From positions 266 through 64,265 of IMG/VR virus record IMGVR_UViG_3300030329_003597: a DNA stretch of 64,000 nucleotides. The stretch is one strand, 5' to 3'. Under the pieces are notes generated by a model that saw only the letters and a program-made list of their open reading frames with translations, was not told the origin of the DNA and did not search any database. The position numbers and the translations under genes were made by a program. The stretch is from a virus. Shown one piece after another: positions 31,304 to 41,750 of the stretch (its first letter is position 1; each line of letters begins with the position of its first letter).

Positions 31304-32092
31304 ATGATAAACATTATAGATGTATATAACGCTGTAAGAGACTTATGTAATAAAGATCAAAGAGGTTTTGTAACCCCAGAGGTTTTTAGCACATTTGCAG
31401 GCATTGCACAACAGAATGTTTTTAACGAGATGTTTTCTGAATTACCTTTAGCTAATAAGGCTAGACAGGGTGGGTTAGATCCAGCTCGTGATAAGTCTTT
31501 ATATAAAATGATAGAGGAAGACTTAGCTTACTTCATAGAGCAAAGAGAGTTAAGTGATGCACAGCCAAACCCTCCTGAAGGGTGGGAGCCAGAAGAAGAA
31601 GATGGTGAATGGGTAGATCCAGCTAACGATGACGCTAGTATTTTTAGTAAACCTACTGATCTAGCTAGAATAATATCTATTAGGAGAATGGATAACGCAA
31701 CTTCATTAGATTTAGTTTACAATTCTGAAACATCGGAAAGGATAATTAATAGCAATTTGTCAGCCCCAACAGCAGAATTTCCTGTAGCTATTATATCTAG
31801 ATACATAGAGATCTTCCCATATGATCTTAACTCTGTAATACTTAAATATTATAGACAGCCTAAATCTATTAATGCTTATACTGGAGAGGTAGATCTTAAC
31901 TCTACTCCAATATATATGGAAATGGAAATGGGAGCTGCTATTACCGTTCCAGACATGTTAAATTCTAGGCATTTTGAATTGCCAGATCATTATAAAAACG
32001 AAGTTATTATTGAGATAACTAAAATGATAGGTATTAGATTAAGAGATAACTATCTTAGTTCTTTCAGTATAGCAGAAGAACAAGCTGAGTAA
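31304..32092 (+). CDS. Head-tail connector (ring) protein, first
   Basis: Two hundred and sixty-two residues. Starts MINIIDVYNAVRDLCNKDQR, a helical segment, then a beta part (IEIFPYDLNSVILKYYRQPK) and a terminal helix. Size, order after the terminator/promoter and position before another connector and the nozzle fit a ring or adaptor protein that binds the portal. Stop overlaps the next ATG. Assigned by context. Confidence 0.65.
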   Translation: MINIIDVYNAVRDLCNKDQRGFVTPEVFSTFAGIAQQNVFNEMFSELPLANKARQGGLDPARDKSLYKMIEEDLAYFIEQRELSDAQPNPPEGWEPEEEDGEWVDPANDDASIFSKPTDLARIISIRRMDNATSLDLVYNSETSERIINSNLSAPTAEFPVAIISRYIEIFPYDLNSVILKYYRQPKSINAYTGEVDLNSTPIYMEMEMGAAITVPDMLNSRHFELPDHYKNEVIIEITKMIGIRLRDNYLSSFSIAEEQAE

Positions 32093-32958
32093 TGCCATTT
32101 GTAGATATATCAAATAATGGGATGAATTATATCACCCTACGTCAATTAATAAATGATTATATTATCACTTTAGATGGTGATGATTTTGCTAGTAACGCAT
32201 CAGATGCTGCTATAAGAAACTTTGCTTTAAGAGGTATTCGTGAGTTTGGATTTGATGTTACATCAAGAGTTAAGTCTATAAAAAGAACTATAAATAGCAA
32301 TAGCACTATTGATTTGCCAGACGACTATGTAGATATAGTTAAAATGGGACAAGTAGATGGCGATGGGATATTAAGAGTATTTAGGCAAAATAAAAACATT
32401 AATTATTCTCAAAGGATTTTTCAAGAAGACGGCATGGATACTACTTCTACATCTGATAGTGATGAAGGTCCTCTTGATATACCTAATAACCTTATACTTA
32501 ACAGAGAAGATGATAAATCTTCTACATCTGGTGGTGGAGCTGACGCAGGGGATTTAGATTTTTATATATTTGAAAACTATGTTCATCAGGGAGGTTTAGG
32601 TCAGTTATATGGTGCTGGAGGTGCTCACGCTCCTGGACAGTATAGAATAAACCTAGATCAAAATAGAATAGAAATTGAGACAGGTTCTGGAACTGGAGAT
32701 ATCGTTTTAGAATATATCTCTGATGAAGCTAGGTCTACAAACCCAGTAATACATGTGTATGCAGAAGAGGCCTTAAGGTGTTATATATATTATAAGCTTT
32801 GTGAAAGAAAATCTACGATTCCTGCTAATGAGAAGACTAGGGCTAGAGCTGAGTATTATAACGAGAGAAGAAAAGCAAAAGCTAGATTGTCAAACTTTAG
32901 CAAAGAGGAAGCGCTTAAGACTATTCGTAAAAACTTTATGCAGGCACCTAAGTATTAA
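32092..32958 (+). CDS. Head-tail connector (tail tubular A-like) protein
   Basis: Two hundred and eighty-eight residues. MNYITLRQLINDYIITLDGD at the start, IDLPDDYVDIVKMG (about 75-88), a glycine-rich loop, then IVLEYISDEARSTNP and a C-terminal helix with ALRCYIYYKLCERKSTIP. This order (helix, PxDYxxxxK/L motif, LEYxS) is that of T7 gp11-like adaptors. Forms the ring between portal and nozzle. It abuts the nozzle gene (ATG overlaps stop). Confidence 0.7.
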   Translation: MPFVDISNNGMNYITLRQLINDYIITLDGDDFASNASDAAIRNFALRGIREFGFDVTSRVKSIKRTINSNSTIDLPDDYVDIVKMGQVDGDGILRVFRQNKNINYSQRIFQEDGMDTTSTSDSDEGPLDIPNNLILNREDDKSSTSGGGADAGDLDFYIFENYVHQGGLGQLYGAGGAHAPGQYRINLDQNRIEIETGSGTGDIVLEYISDEARSTNPVIHVYAEEALRCYIYYKLCERKSTIPANEKTRARAEYYNERRKAKARLSNFSKEEALKTIRKNFMQAPKY

Positions 32959-35900
32959 TGATAGATAAAGTAACACCACAGAGTTTAAATCAAGACTCAG
33001 ACTCAAGAGTTAGGCCTTCAAATCAAATGATTGATGCGCTTAACCTTGTTTTTGAAGATAGCTTTAAAAATACCCCTATGACTGCTGGGGGAGCTAATAA
33101 TGATTTTTCAGGAGATTATGCTGCAATAAAGCCATTACCTTCGAATAGAGACATAGAAGATATATTAGATTTAGATGACAACTATTTTGTTGATGATGAC
33201 AGTAGGATCCGTGTTATTGGCTCAGTTACTGATGATGTTTTAAATGTTATTTACTTTTTTGTTTGGTCAGATGACGTAGATCAAATGGGTGTTTGGGCTT
33301 GGGATAGAGATGCTATTTTGCCAGGAAACAATTTACCAGGATCTTACATAAAAGTATATACGTCTGAAAAATTTAATTTCCCTAGTGATGGATTTGTAAA
33401 AGGTGATGTTGTTCATATCGGTCAGAGATATGAATCAACGGGGGCAGCATCAGCGTTTATGCCTGCTACGGACCAAACTAATATTGGAGGAGCCGACATT
33501 AGTTATAGCTACGATAAAAATGTAATTTTATATTTTACTGACAATAGAAATGAGCCCAAAAAGTTAGATGTATTTAGGGCTATGACATATGAAACATATA
33601 TTGAACAACAATATGATGATTATGATGAATTAGATTTTATTACTGCTTGTCCTAAAACCCCTTTAGATCCTATAACATTTGAGTTTGATATAGATCCTAA
33701 TAGGTCAATCTCTCATTTTGTTGATATACCAGGAATGATATTTGCTTATCAGCATTTATATATAGGTGGCGTTGAAAGCGCTATTTCTACTCATTCTAAG
33801 TTAGCTGTCCCTAGAGGCCTTGTGTCTCAAGGAGTTAATACTGGAGTTACTGTTCAAGAAAATGTTTGCATATTAACTATTCCAGAAGTTTCACCACAAA
33901 ACGAAAATATTGTTAATAGAACAAAAGAGATTGAAAAAATAAGGATTCTTGTTAGGTTTGGTAATACTGGTGTGTTTAAAACTATTGATGAGATTGATCC
34001 AGTTCAATTAGGAGGGTTATTACCTGGCTATAGATTCTATAATGACAGAGTGTTAGTTTCTGTAGCCAGAAGAACTATTAATAAAAACTATGACAATTTA
34101 CCTAGAGTAGCTCAAGCTCAAACTGTAATTAATGATAGGCTTGTATATGGTAACTATATAGAAGGATATGATGAGGTGGATGTTGATGCTACAATAAGCG
34201 CTATATATAAACCAGAAAATGCTAATTTTCTTGATTTAGATATTAAGGTAACTGAATTTATTTCTGAACATACAAACTCTCCTGTAGTTTCTATTATGGG
34301 TAATCAAAGAGTCGCTGGATTTAAAATATCATTAGCTGAACTTCCAGATGCAATTCCTGAAGGCAGCGTGTTTAATTTAAGCTTTACGTGTAGGCCTGAA
34401 AGAGGGTTTCATATATACAATCAATCTAGATCTTTTCATGGGAGCTCATTTAAGGGGGATATAAGAAATCCAGAAGAATATGCTTCATTTGGCGAAGATG
34501 CCGATTTTAACAAGAATATTGATGGTGGAATTGTCAATGATTTTTATAAAAATGGTCTTTCTTTTTTTGGTAAAAATGAAGGCGTAAAGTTTATTGATCC
34601 AGACGATCCAAGCGGAGCATTATTATTTAATAAGTGGAGGTTTGATAATCCTACAGCACCTGCTGGTATAGAAGAACAAGAAGTAGTTTATGGGACTTCT
34701 GCAGCTAATCCGTTTATCATACAGAGCGGTCTTATGCAATTTGGCCTTACATTTTCTACTAATTATGGGGTGATGCAAGGTGGAAAAGATTTAATAAAGG
34801 AGGTAATTGCAGCTATATTTACTGGATCTCCATTACCAGAACCTGCGGGCGTGCCTTTTGCTCAAATACTTGGAGAACCTACAACCGAAACTGAATATGC
34901 ATTTGATTTAGGGTTGGATCAAAATGGATCTAAAATTATGGTAGCCAATATGAATGGAGCTCAAGATGGTCTGTCTAGAAAAGATTTTGTCGTTGCTGTT
35001 GGCCATAAAGATCATATATTTAATAATGGCCCAGAGAACGTCCCCCCTACAGGATATTTTATAATAAATAAAGCAACAGTTAGAATTGGTCTTGAGGTAT
35101 TTCCCGATCTTAATCAAAGGTATCCTAATGATCCTGACGATATGTATGTAGGATTAGATATTAGAGAGATAAATGATGCTGAAATTAAAACGTGTATACC
35201 TCATATAAGGAAAGATTACATGGAATTTGCATCAAATGAAGATGATCCATATACCCCCGTTCTAGATGAAAATATGGAAGGAGGGTGGCAATGGCTAAAT
35301 GAACAGGCTTTAATTGATGCGTACACCTGGATGACCTCTAGTGGTGCAAAAAAATTCCAAGCGGTAGGTATTTGGAATAATCTTTATATTGATTATTGGA
35401 AAACGTATTCTAGAAGTTATGTAGCGTCTTATGACGTAGAGACAATATTAGGTACTCCTGGTTCAAGCAATAATAATATATTCTTTTGGCGAGACTCAGA
35501 AATTCAAGATGAATATGGATCCATTCAAGCTGACACTGGTGTAAACCTTACTGTTGGGACAATGCTTGGTTGGTTACAGCAACAACAAAACATAGAGCAA
35601 CAGTTTCTACCTGATTTTAGCTTTGCATCTCAACAAGCTAGTGAAACATGGAGGTTTAGAGTTGGTGGCTATTTAATAGGGCCTGGAGGAAATGCAAATA
35701 CCCCAGTTCAATTAATAAACTTTTCAGAAGAAATAGAGGATAAATATGAGGATTTAATGCAGTCATATATTGAAGGCAACTATCCTACTTATCCTGACCA
35801 ATATAATATGTGGGAAGTGTCAGAATTTTGGTCAAGCAATATGCAAATAAAGCCTTTATGTCGTTTTAGTTTAATAGACGGTATAACTTCTGGAATGGGA

Positions 35901-38900
35901 GGCAGGAGGTGGGGTACTGTTCAACACCAACACGGCGAGCATCCTGAGACTGGAGCCCCTTTAATGCAGTGGCTAACAAGTATTCCTGCTCAAGGAAGTG
36001 TAAGCGGGCAAATAGCTTGGAGTGGACAAATACGTCAACGATTTCAGATACAATTACTAAATCTACCAGGAGCGTACTGGGGTAATGATACAGGATTTGG
36101 CATTCAACATTTATCTGCTTGGCATTTAGAGTTTTTTTCTAATACTTCTTTTACTAGTCATATTGCTAGATTTAGTATTGAGGCGAGTAGCAATTTTGAT
36201 GGAAGTGATTCTACTTGGAGTGATCCAACTTATGATTGGAGTGAAGGTGACATGAAATATATAACAGGTTTACCTCATGGGGGTCCTGGACAGTGGTATT
36301 TTACATCTTGGTATGAACAAATAGCAGATAATTATGCTGATTTTGCTACAACTGCTCTTGGTTTTGGGCTTGGGGCGGTGGATTATCAATCAAACGCTTG
36401 GGTAGAAATAAATACTCTTAGTCAGTTTGTAGAGTTAGGAGCTGAGTATGGTCATTTTGGATCATTTAAAAGTAAAGCTAATCATGAGTTTGCTGTTGTA
36501 TATTACGATGAAAGGGGAAGAGCTGGGTTTGCTAATTATTTAGGAAATTTATATGTTGCTGGATATTCGTCTCAAGATATTGACAGGAATGGTTTTCAAG
36601 GTAGGGTAGAGGTTGAGATACGAATTTTAAATGATCCACCAGAATGGGCTCATAAATATCAAATTGTATATTCTGGAAATACAACGTATGATAATTTTAT
36701 ACAGTATACTACTGGTGGAGCAACCGCAGAAAGACCACAAACGGGCGAATATATTACTAGTGATCAAGGAGTAATACACGTTAATTTAGGTTATCTACAG
36801 GGTAGTAATATGATCTCATACTCTTCTGCTTATGGCGCTGTAAATAAAGAAGGGGGCAAGGATTTATATACATACAAAGAGGGGGATCAATTAAGAATAC
36901 TTTCATATAGTCAAGGGGGAAGCGAAGAAAGATTTTATCCTCATGAATATGTTTTTGATATTTTGGGAGTACAACTTACATCAAAAGTACCAAGTGAAAA
37001 TCCTTATCATGCAGCTGTTTATAGTACAGATGGAGATGAAGGCACTGTTGATAGTAATTTAATTGGGCAATTCTTAATGTTAAGAAATAATCCTTCAACA
37101 GGAGGGTTTTCATATGATTCCGTTATTTCTGGCGAGCATTTATGGAATAACGGAACTATAGTTGAAATTTTTTCTAGGAAAAAGGGTAAAGACGAAGATG
37201 ATAGAATTTATTACGAAATAGGTGAAGTCTTTAATGTGATAAGAGATGATAATGGAAATCGTTACCATGAAACAAACCCTATTTTATTAAAAGATGGTGA
37301 TATTTTTTATAGAAAAGTTGCATTAAATTACCCCCCATTTGAAAATGGTCAATATGTTAATATCATTAACAATAACAGAAAAACCCCTAACTTTGTAAAT
37401 TATTGGTTAGAATCTGAGACGTTTACCGATAAGCTTCCAGGATCTGATTCTAAAAATTTCGGTAAAGCTACATTTGTAGTTCCAGGAGCTACTGCAAGAA
37501 GGAAACTAGCTTCATTAATATATTCAGATAAAAATAATTACACTGCTAGGTTTAATAAATTTACAAACTTTAATGGTCCTGAATTAAACTTTAAAAATTT
37601 ACCTAATGAGTATGGTGCTATAAATTACATATTAAACGATTACGATAATATTCTTGTTATACAAGAAAATAAAGCTAGTTCTGTTCCTGTTAGTAGAAAT
37701 ATTTTATCTACAGCAGGCGGTAAAGAATCCTTAATAGCTTCAGATAAAATACTAGGTACGCAAAAGTATTATCCAGGAGATTATGGGGCTGACGGAAATC
37801 CAGAAAGCGTAACTAGAGCTGGAGAAAATGTATATTTTGCTCACAAAGGTAAAAGGCAAGTATATAAATGGAGTAGAGATAAAGGGGTGCAGGTTATATC
37901 TGATATTGGCATGAAGTCCTATTTCAATAATATTTTTCAAAGGGCTATAGAGGATGAAGCTATGGGGGAAGGTCTAGTTAGAGTTGTAGGGGGATACGAT
38001 CCATTAAGAGATGAATTTATTTTATCCGTTCATAATATCCAAGATTTAAGAGAATATGAAAATGATTATGATCCTTTTGAGGAAGTTATAGATGATGATC
38101 CTGGTGGTGATGATCCTGGGGGTGGTGACGATACTGATGAGTGTGACGAGTTGTGTGCTGAATTTCTTGTTGAAAGTAATAGCTCAATATTTACAAGCTC
38201 TATGGAATTTCAGCCTGGAGATCAGTTTCAAGTACATTATACAATAACGAATATTGGGGAGGGAATAGGAGGTTTTGCTAATGATGATTTTGCTTCTTAT
38301 CCATTTAATCAAGAGGGTCAACCTACTGCTTATATGTTTGGAGACTGGATAGACTTTGTTGTTCAAGATGCAAGCGCTTTTGTTGTCTACCCTTCATATA
38401 CTTATGATCCAGATAATGGTTCAATCCCTATAATGGATCAAGACCCAAATATAAATCTAACAACTATAGATCTTGGGTGGACAATAGAATATGAACCACC
38501 ACTTAATGAGCAATTAGCATCTTACTATCCACAAAGTATACCTGCCGCTCCAGGTGGATGGCCATTATTATTCCCTGGAAACACGATGTCCCTTACAGTT
38601 ACTTATCAGGTACCTATGGATTATACTCCTGGAGATTATAGTTTCTTTACATCGTTTAATTTTGCATCTTACGACATTGATTCATTTAATGCAGGATTTA
38701 ACTTAAACCCTGATTATGGAATAGGAGGGTCAACAAGATATTTTGATATCCCCTGTTGTTACACTCAATCAAAAACAATTATTCATCGATTTACTGTCGA
38801 TAAGCCACCAACAGGCGGTGGCGGTCCTACATTGCCTTCAGATGATTATTCAGGCATTATTACTAATAATGATAATAAAAGATTAGGAAGTTCAGATGAA

Positions 38901-39056
38901 AAATCTATAAATATATACGACACTAACGGTGATGGTGTTGTAAATCCTTTAGATATTATTGCTTCAGATCAAACAGAAAGAGAGAATCGTGAGGAACAAA
39001 TAAATACCAAAACTACTGAGATAGAACAAGGAAAGGATAAAATAAGAAAGAAATGA
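32958..39056 (+). CDS. Giant tail nozzle (muzzle) protein
   Basis: Two thousand and thirty-two residues. The start (LNQDSDSRVRPSNQMIDALN, then a V.YFFVWS propeller-like strand) and sheer size match podovirus nozzle/muzzle or stabilisation proteins that follow gp11-like adaptors. Residues up to about 1710 read as propeller and beta modules. An Asp/Gly linker (DDDPGGDDPGGGDDTDE) leads to an Ig/CARDB-like domain (about 1730-1955), then near 1985-2000 the loop DTNGDGVVNPLD, a canonical dockerin/EF-hand calcium site, and a Lys/Glu tail. It ends overlapping the next ATG. Confidence 0.75.
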   Translation: MIDKVTPQSLNQDSDSRVRPSNQMIDALNLVFEDSFKNTPMTAGGANNDFSGDYAAIKPLPSNRDIEDILDLDDNYFVDDDSRIRVIGSVTDDVLNVIYFFVWSDDVDQMGVWAWDRDAILPGNNLPGSYIKVYTSEKFNFPSDGFVKGDVVHIGQRYESTGAASAFMPATDQTNIGGADISYSYDKNVILYFTDNRNEPKKLDVFRAMTYETYIEQQYDDYDELDFITACPKTPLDPITFEFDIDPNRSISHFVDIPGMIFAYQHLYIGGVESAISTHSKLAVPRGLVSQGVNTGVTVQENVCILTIPEVSPQNENIVNRTKEIEKIRILVRFGNTGVFKTIDEIDPVQLGGLLPGYRFYNDRVLVSVARRTINKNYDNLPRVAQAQTVINDRLVYGNYIEGYDEVDVDATISAIYKPENANFLDLDIKVTEFISEHTNSPVVSIMGNQRVAGFKISLAELPDAIPEGSVFNLSFTCRPERGFHIYNQSRSFHGSSFKGDIRNPEEYASFGEDADFNKNIDGGIVNDFYKNGLSFFGKNEGVKFIDPDDPSGALLFNKWRFDNPTAPAGIEEQEVVYGTSAANPFIIQSGLMQFGLTFSTNYGVMQGGKDLIKEVIAAIFTGSPLPEPAGVPFAQILGEPTTETEYAFDLGLDQNGSKIMVANMNGAQDGLSRKDFVVAVGHKDHIFNNGPENVPPTGYFIINKATVRIGLEVFPDLNQRYPNDPDDMYVGLDIREINDAEIKTCIPHIRKDYMEFASNEDDPYTPVLDENMEGGWQWLNEQALIDAYTWMTSSGAKKFQAVGIWNNLYIDYWKTYSRSYVASYDVETILGTPGSSNNNIFFWRDSEIQDEYGSIQADTGVNLTVGTMLGWLQQQQNIEQQFLPDFSFASQQASETWRFRVGGYLIGPGGNANTPVQLINFSEEIEDKYEDLMQSYIEGNYPTYPDQYNMWEVSEFWSSNMQIKPLCRFSLIDGITSGMGGRRWGTVQHQHGEHPETGAPLMQWLTSIPAQGSVSGQIAWSGQIRQRFQIQLLNLPGAYWGNDTGFGIQHLSAWHLEFFSNTSFTSHIARFSIEASSNFDGSDSTWSDPTYDWSEGDMKYITGLPHGGPGQWYFTSWYEQIADNYADFATTALGFGLGAVDYQSNAWVEINTLSQFVELGAEYGHFGSFKSKANHEFAVVYYDERGRAGFANYLGNLYVAGYSSQDIDRNGFQGRVEVEIRILNDPPEWAHKYQIVYSGNTTYDNFIQYTTGGATAERPQTGEYITSDQGVIHVNLGYLQGSNMISYSSAYGAVNKEGGKDLYTYKEGDQLRILSYSQGGSEERFYPHEYVFDILGVQLTSKVPSENPYHAAVYSTDGDEGTVDSNLIGQFLMLRNNPSTGGFSYDSVISGEHLWNNGTIVEIFSRKKGKDEDDRIYYEIGEVFNVIRDDNGNRYHETNPILLKDGDIFYRKVALNYPPFENGQYVNIINNNRKTPNFVNYWLESETFTDKLPGSDSKNFGKATFVVPGATARRKLASLIYSDKNNYTARFNKFTNFNGPELNFKNLPNEYGAINYILNDYDNILVIQENKASSVPVSRNILSTAGGKESLIASDKILGTQKYYPGDYGADGNPESVTRAGENVYFAHKGKRQVYKWSRDKGVQVISDIGMKSYFNNIFQRAIEDEAMGEGLVRVVGGYDPLRDEFILSVHNIQDLREYENDYDPFEEVIDDDPGGDDPGGGDDTDECDELCAEFLVESNSSIFTSSMEFQPGDQFQVHYTITNIGEGIGGFANDDFASYPFNQEGQPTAYMFGDWIDFVVQDASAFVVYPSYTYDPDNGSIPIMDQDPNINLTTIDLGWTIEYEPPLNEQLASYYPQSIPAAPGGWPLLFPGNTMSLTVTYQVPMDYTPGDYSFFTSFNFASYDIDSFNAGFNLNPDYGIGGSTRYFDIPCCYTQSKTIIHRFTVDKPPTGGGGPTLPSDDYSGIITNNDNKRLGSSDEKSINIYDTNGDGVVNPLDIIASDQTERENREEQINTKTTEIEQGKDKIRKK

Positions 39057-40324
39057 GACAGACTATAGCATTTAATAATAGCTTAGATTTTTGGAAAACT
39101 AGATACTCTTACACGCCTTCATGTATGATGAATCTTAACAGATTATTTTTTACCTCTCCTAATCAAAAATTACCGCTTGATGGAAATAAAATGATTTGGA
39201 GACACAATGACTCATCAAATGGTTTTAATACTTTTTATAATGAAGGTGGACATAATGGTCCATCTGCATTAGGAGTTAGTTTTAATGGGTATACAAATGC
39301 AAGTAGCACTTCAAGTGCTTCTAATTTAACGTCTAGCAATAAGATATACAAATCATTTTCCATACAAGGTGGAAATAATGTAGAAAATGTTCAAGGGGCT
39401 AGTTTGTTTAAGGTTAATAATAATTCTACAAACATCGCAGAAGATAGACATCTTATAGCTGATCTTCAATTTAAAGGGACTGCTATATATGGGGAGATAG
39501 GTAAAGAGGATGCAATGTCTGGGATGAATATTAAAGCTATAGGTAGGATACGTAACGTATATAAATGGATGTCAATCGATCAGGATGGAAATAGTTATTG
39601 GAGGCATTTTACAGGAGGGACTGCTGTTCAATCGTTAGTTGCTTTAGATGGCTTACATGTTGATGAAAATGGAAATAATGTAGCACCAGATTTGCCGTTT
39701 GTAACAGACGAACTTTATGCTTTTGAAATAGAATCATATATGTCCAACAATCCTATACCTTCAACGATAACTGGAGGTGATTTTAGTCAGTATGTTAAAT
39801 TTTTTACTGGCAGGGCAAATGCCGATGGTACTGATATGCAATCTACTCCTTATACTACAATACCGTCTACTCCTCCATATCTACCTGCATTTGCTCAATA
39901 TCAAGAAAACTTTGCAGAGTCTGTTAATTTTGCAGATGGTCAAAATTATGGGAGTTATCTGTCATTTGGAGATCCTTATTTTGATGATAATAACGCTTTT
40001 AAAAAAGGAAATTTTTTAATGATAAGGTATAATAGTTTAGCTACAACTCCACATGTTGCTTATGAAAACACTCCTGGTGCAAATGCGACAGCAAATAACT
40101 TTAGTGTTGCTGAGGGTGAGGATAATTTAGCGTTTCAGGGAAGAGAGGTGCTATTTGCTATGACTCCAGGGATTATAAATGGAGCAGACCCTCATGGGAC
40201 ATTTGCTGACGCTTATGTTACATTAGGTAGTGCGGACTTTGAAGTAACATCTTTTAATGTAGAATATGAGCTAACAGAATACGATCACGGCGGAAGGTCG
40301 AGTAATCTTGTAAGTAAGAAATAA
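39053..40324 (+). CDS. Tail-associated structural protein
   Basis: Four hundred and twenty-three residues, Asn/Ser/Gly-rich, beta-like, low in charge: NSLDFWKTRYSYTPSCMMNL at the start and DFEVTSFNVEYELTEYDH near the end. Coupled to the nozzle gene by ATGA. The start motif (NS.DFWKTR.SY.P) is one I recall from proteins after the nozzle in Bacteroidota podoviruses. Probably a tail or appendage component. Confidence 0.65.
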   Translation: MRQTIAFNNSLDFWKTRYSYTPSCMMNLNRLFFTSPNQKLPLDGNKMIWRHNDSSNGFNTFYNEGGHNGPSALGVSFNGYTNASSTSSASNLTSSNKIYKSFSIQGGNNVENVQGASLFKVNNNSTNIAEDRHLIADLQFKGTAIYGEIGKEDAMSGMNIKAIGRIRNVYKWMSIDQDGNSYWRHFTGGTAVQSLVALDGLHVDENGNNVAPDLPFVTDELYAFEIESYMSNNPIPSTITGGDFSQYVKFFTGRANADGTDMQSTPYTTIPSTPPYLPAFAQYQENFAESVNFADGQNYGSYLSFGDPYFDDNNAFKKGNFLMIRYNSLATTPHVAYENTPGANATANNFSVAEGEDNLAFQGREVLFAMTPGIINGADPHGTFADAYVTLGSADFEVTSFNVEYELTEYDHGGRSSNLVSKK

Positions 40325-40329
40325 TTCCG

Positions 40330-40337
40330 TAAATTTG
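40330..40337 (+). promoter_or_regulatory. -7 box TAAATTTG
   Basis: Fits TAnnTTTG, 15 nt before a ten-codon mini-ORF and 41 nt before the internal virion gene at 40371. No -33 element. Confidence 0.55.
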
Positions 40338-40344
40338 TAGTAAT

Positions 40345-40374
40345 ATGGATAAAACAAAAAACACTATAGTATGA
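40345..40374 (+). CDS. Nine-residue mini-ORF overlapping next start
   Basis: ATG at 40345 encodes MDKTKNTIV and stops with a TGA that overlaps the ATG of the internal virion gene (ATGA). This is the geometry of termination-reinitiation coupling. Could be a leader peptide or chance; no other support. Confidence 0.3.
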   Translation: MDKTKNTIV

Positions 40375-41750
40375 TAGGTTGGGCAGCTTTAGCGGGTCAA
40401 TTAATTGGCGCTGGAATAAACTATTTTGGCGGTCAGTCACAAGCTGCAGATGCTGAAAAAATGTACCAGCGTGGTAGACAAGATCTATTAGCGGCATCAA
40501 GACCTACTCAGGCTTTACTTGATTCAGTAGCTGAAGGTAAATCTATGGCTGCTGAAGCTGGGAGAACAGGGAGAGAGCAGTTAGATTCATCAGTATCTTC
40601 ATTATTAGATGCCCTTCAATCAGGAGATCAATCAGCAATTGCTTCATTTCAATCTGCAATGCCTAATATAGCACAAACATCGCAGGGTCTAGAGATGACT
40701 ACAGCGCAGAATATTGCTACAGCAAATCAACCTCTTGTTGATGCTGAACAAAAAGTACGTGATACTTACTCTGCTTTAGCTCAAATGGATATAGAGCAAG
40801 GAGCGGCAGGATATCAAGCTGGAACTCAAAGACAAATGGATGCGATAGGTTCTGCTGTAAATATGCCTATGGATTTAGCTGCTTTACAGGTTTCTAATCC
40901 TTCTGGTTATTCACAGCTATTTGGGAAAGATGGTGTAAAAATAGACAGAGCAGACAGAGGGGCTTTGATAAATGAAGATGTTATTAAGGAATTGATTGGG
41001 GGTGGGTTAGTTTATACTGGAACTGGCGCAGAGGTGACTTCTTTTAGGGATATCATAGAGAAAGAAGCGGCTAAAAAAAGCGGAGAGGAAGAAGAAGAGG
41101 AAGAAGAGGTAGTAGAAGAAGGGAAAGAAGAACAACAATCTACACCTCATTCAGAAAGAATGAAACAAGTTAAAGAAACGGAGGGAGAGAGGAAAATAAG
41201 TGAACAGATAGAAAGAGAAAGAAGACAAGGTAAAGGTGTGACAGGTAGGGACGGTATTAAAATAGAAGATTACAATAGGGGCGGTGCTACAGATAAGCCT
41301 ACGAGTAAAGAACTTAAAGGTGATATAGAACTACTAAAACTACAACTAGAAAAAGAAAAAGTTCAAAAAGAGCTTAGTTCTTATGCTATGGGTGGTAAAA
41401 TAGAAGATTACATGAGTGGAGGTAGTACTTTATCTCAGCTTCTTCGTCCTGGTCAAAGCTTTAAAACAGGAGGTAAAGAAGATCATGATGTACAAGAGTA
41501 CGATATATCAGATGCTGAAACAGGTGAAGTTGTTGCTAAAACCACTGGACAAGAAGATCATATGGTGAATGAAGATGGATCTCTTACTGTAATAAATAGT
41601 GAGCAGAACGAGTCTATCCATGATGCCTTTAAGGACATAGATGTAGAAATGGTTCTTAAAGCCTTAGAGAGGAACCCGCAAAAGAAAAACGTCAGGGAAT
41701 TACTTTCAGCCCTTAATAAAGTCTTTAGACAAGAACAATTTCAGTCGTAA
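40371..41750 (+). CDS. Internal virion protein (T7 gp14-like position)
   Basis: Four hundred and fifty-nine residues. An N-terminal membrane-active glycine segment (MIGWAALAGQLIGAGINYFG) is followed by Ala/Gln-rich helices, a poly-Glu linker (about 238-250), two short near-repeats (DGIKIEDYNRGG and GKIEDYMSGG), and a final beta domain (KTGGKEDHDVQEYDISDAET, AKTTGQEDHMVN). First of three large genes in the ejection-protein position. The terminal domain is common in Bacteroidota-phage virion proteins as I recall. Confidence 0.7.
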   Translation: MIGWAALAGQLIGAGINYFGGQSQAADAEKMYQRGRQDLLAASRPTQALLDSVAEGKSMAAEAGRTGREQLDSSVSSLLDALQSGDQSAIASFQSAMPNIAQTSQGLEMTTAQNIATANQPLVDAEQKVRDTYSALAQMDIEQGAAGYQAGTQRQMDAIGSAVNMPMDLAALQVSNPSGYSQLFGKDGVKIDRADRGALINEDVIKELIGGGLVYTGTGAEVTSFRDIIEKEAAKKSGEEEEEEEEVVEEGKEEQQSTPHSERMKQVKETEGERKISEQIERERRQGKGVTGRDGIKIEDYNRGGATDKPTSKELKGDIELLKLQLEKEKVQKELSSYAMGGKIEDYMSGGSTLSQLLRPGQSFKTGGKEDHDVQEYDISDAETGEVVAKTTGQEDHMVNEDGSLTVINSEQNESIHDAFKDIDVEMVLKALERNPQKKNVRELLSALNKVFRQEQFQS

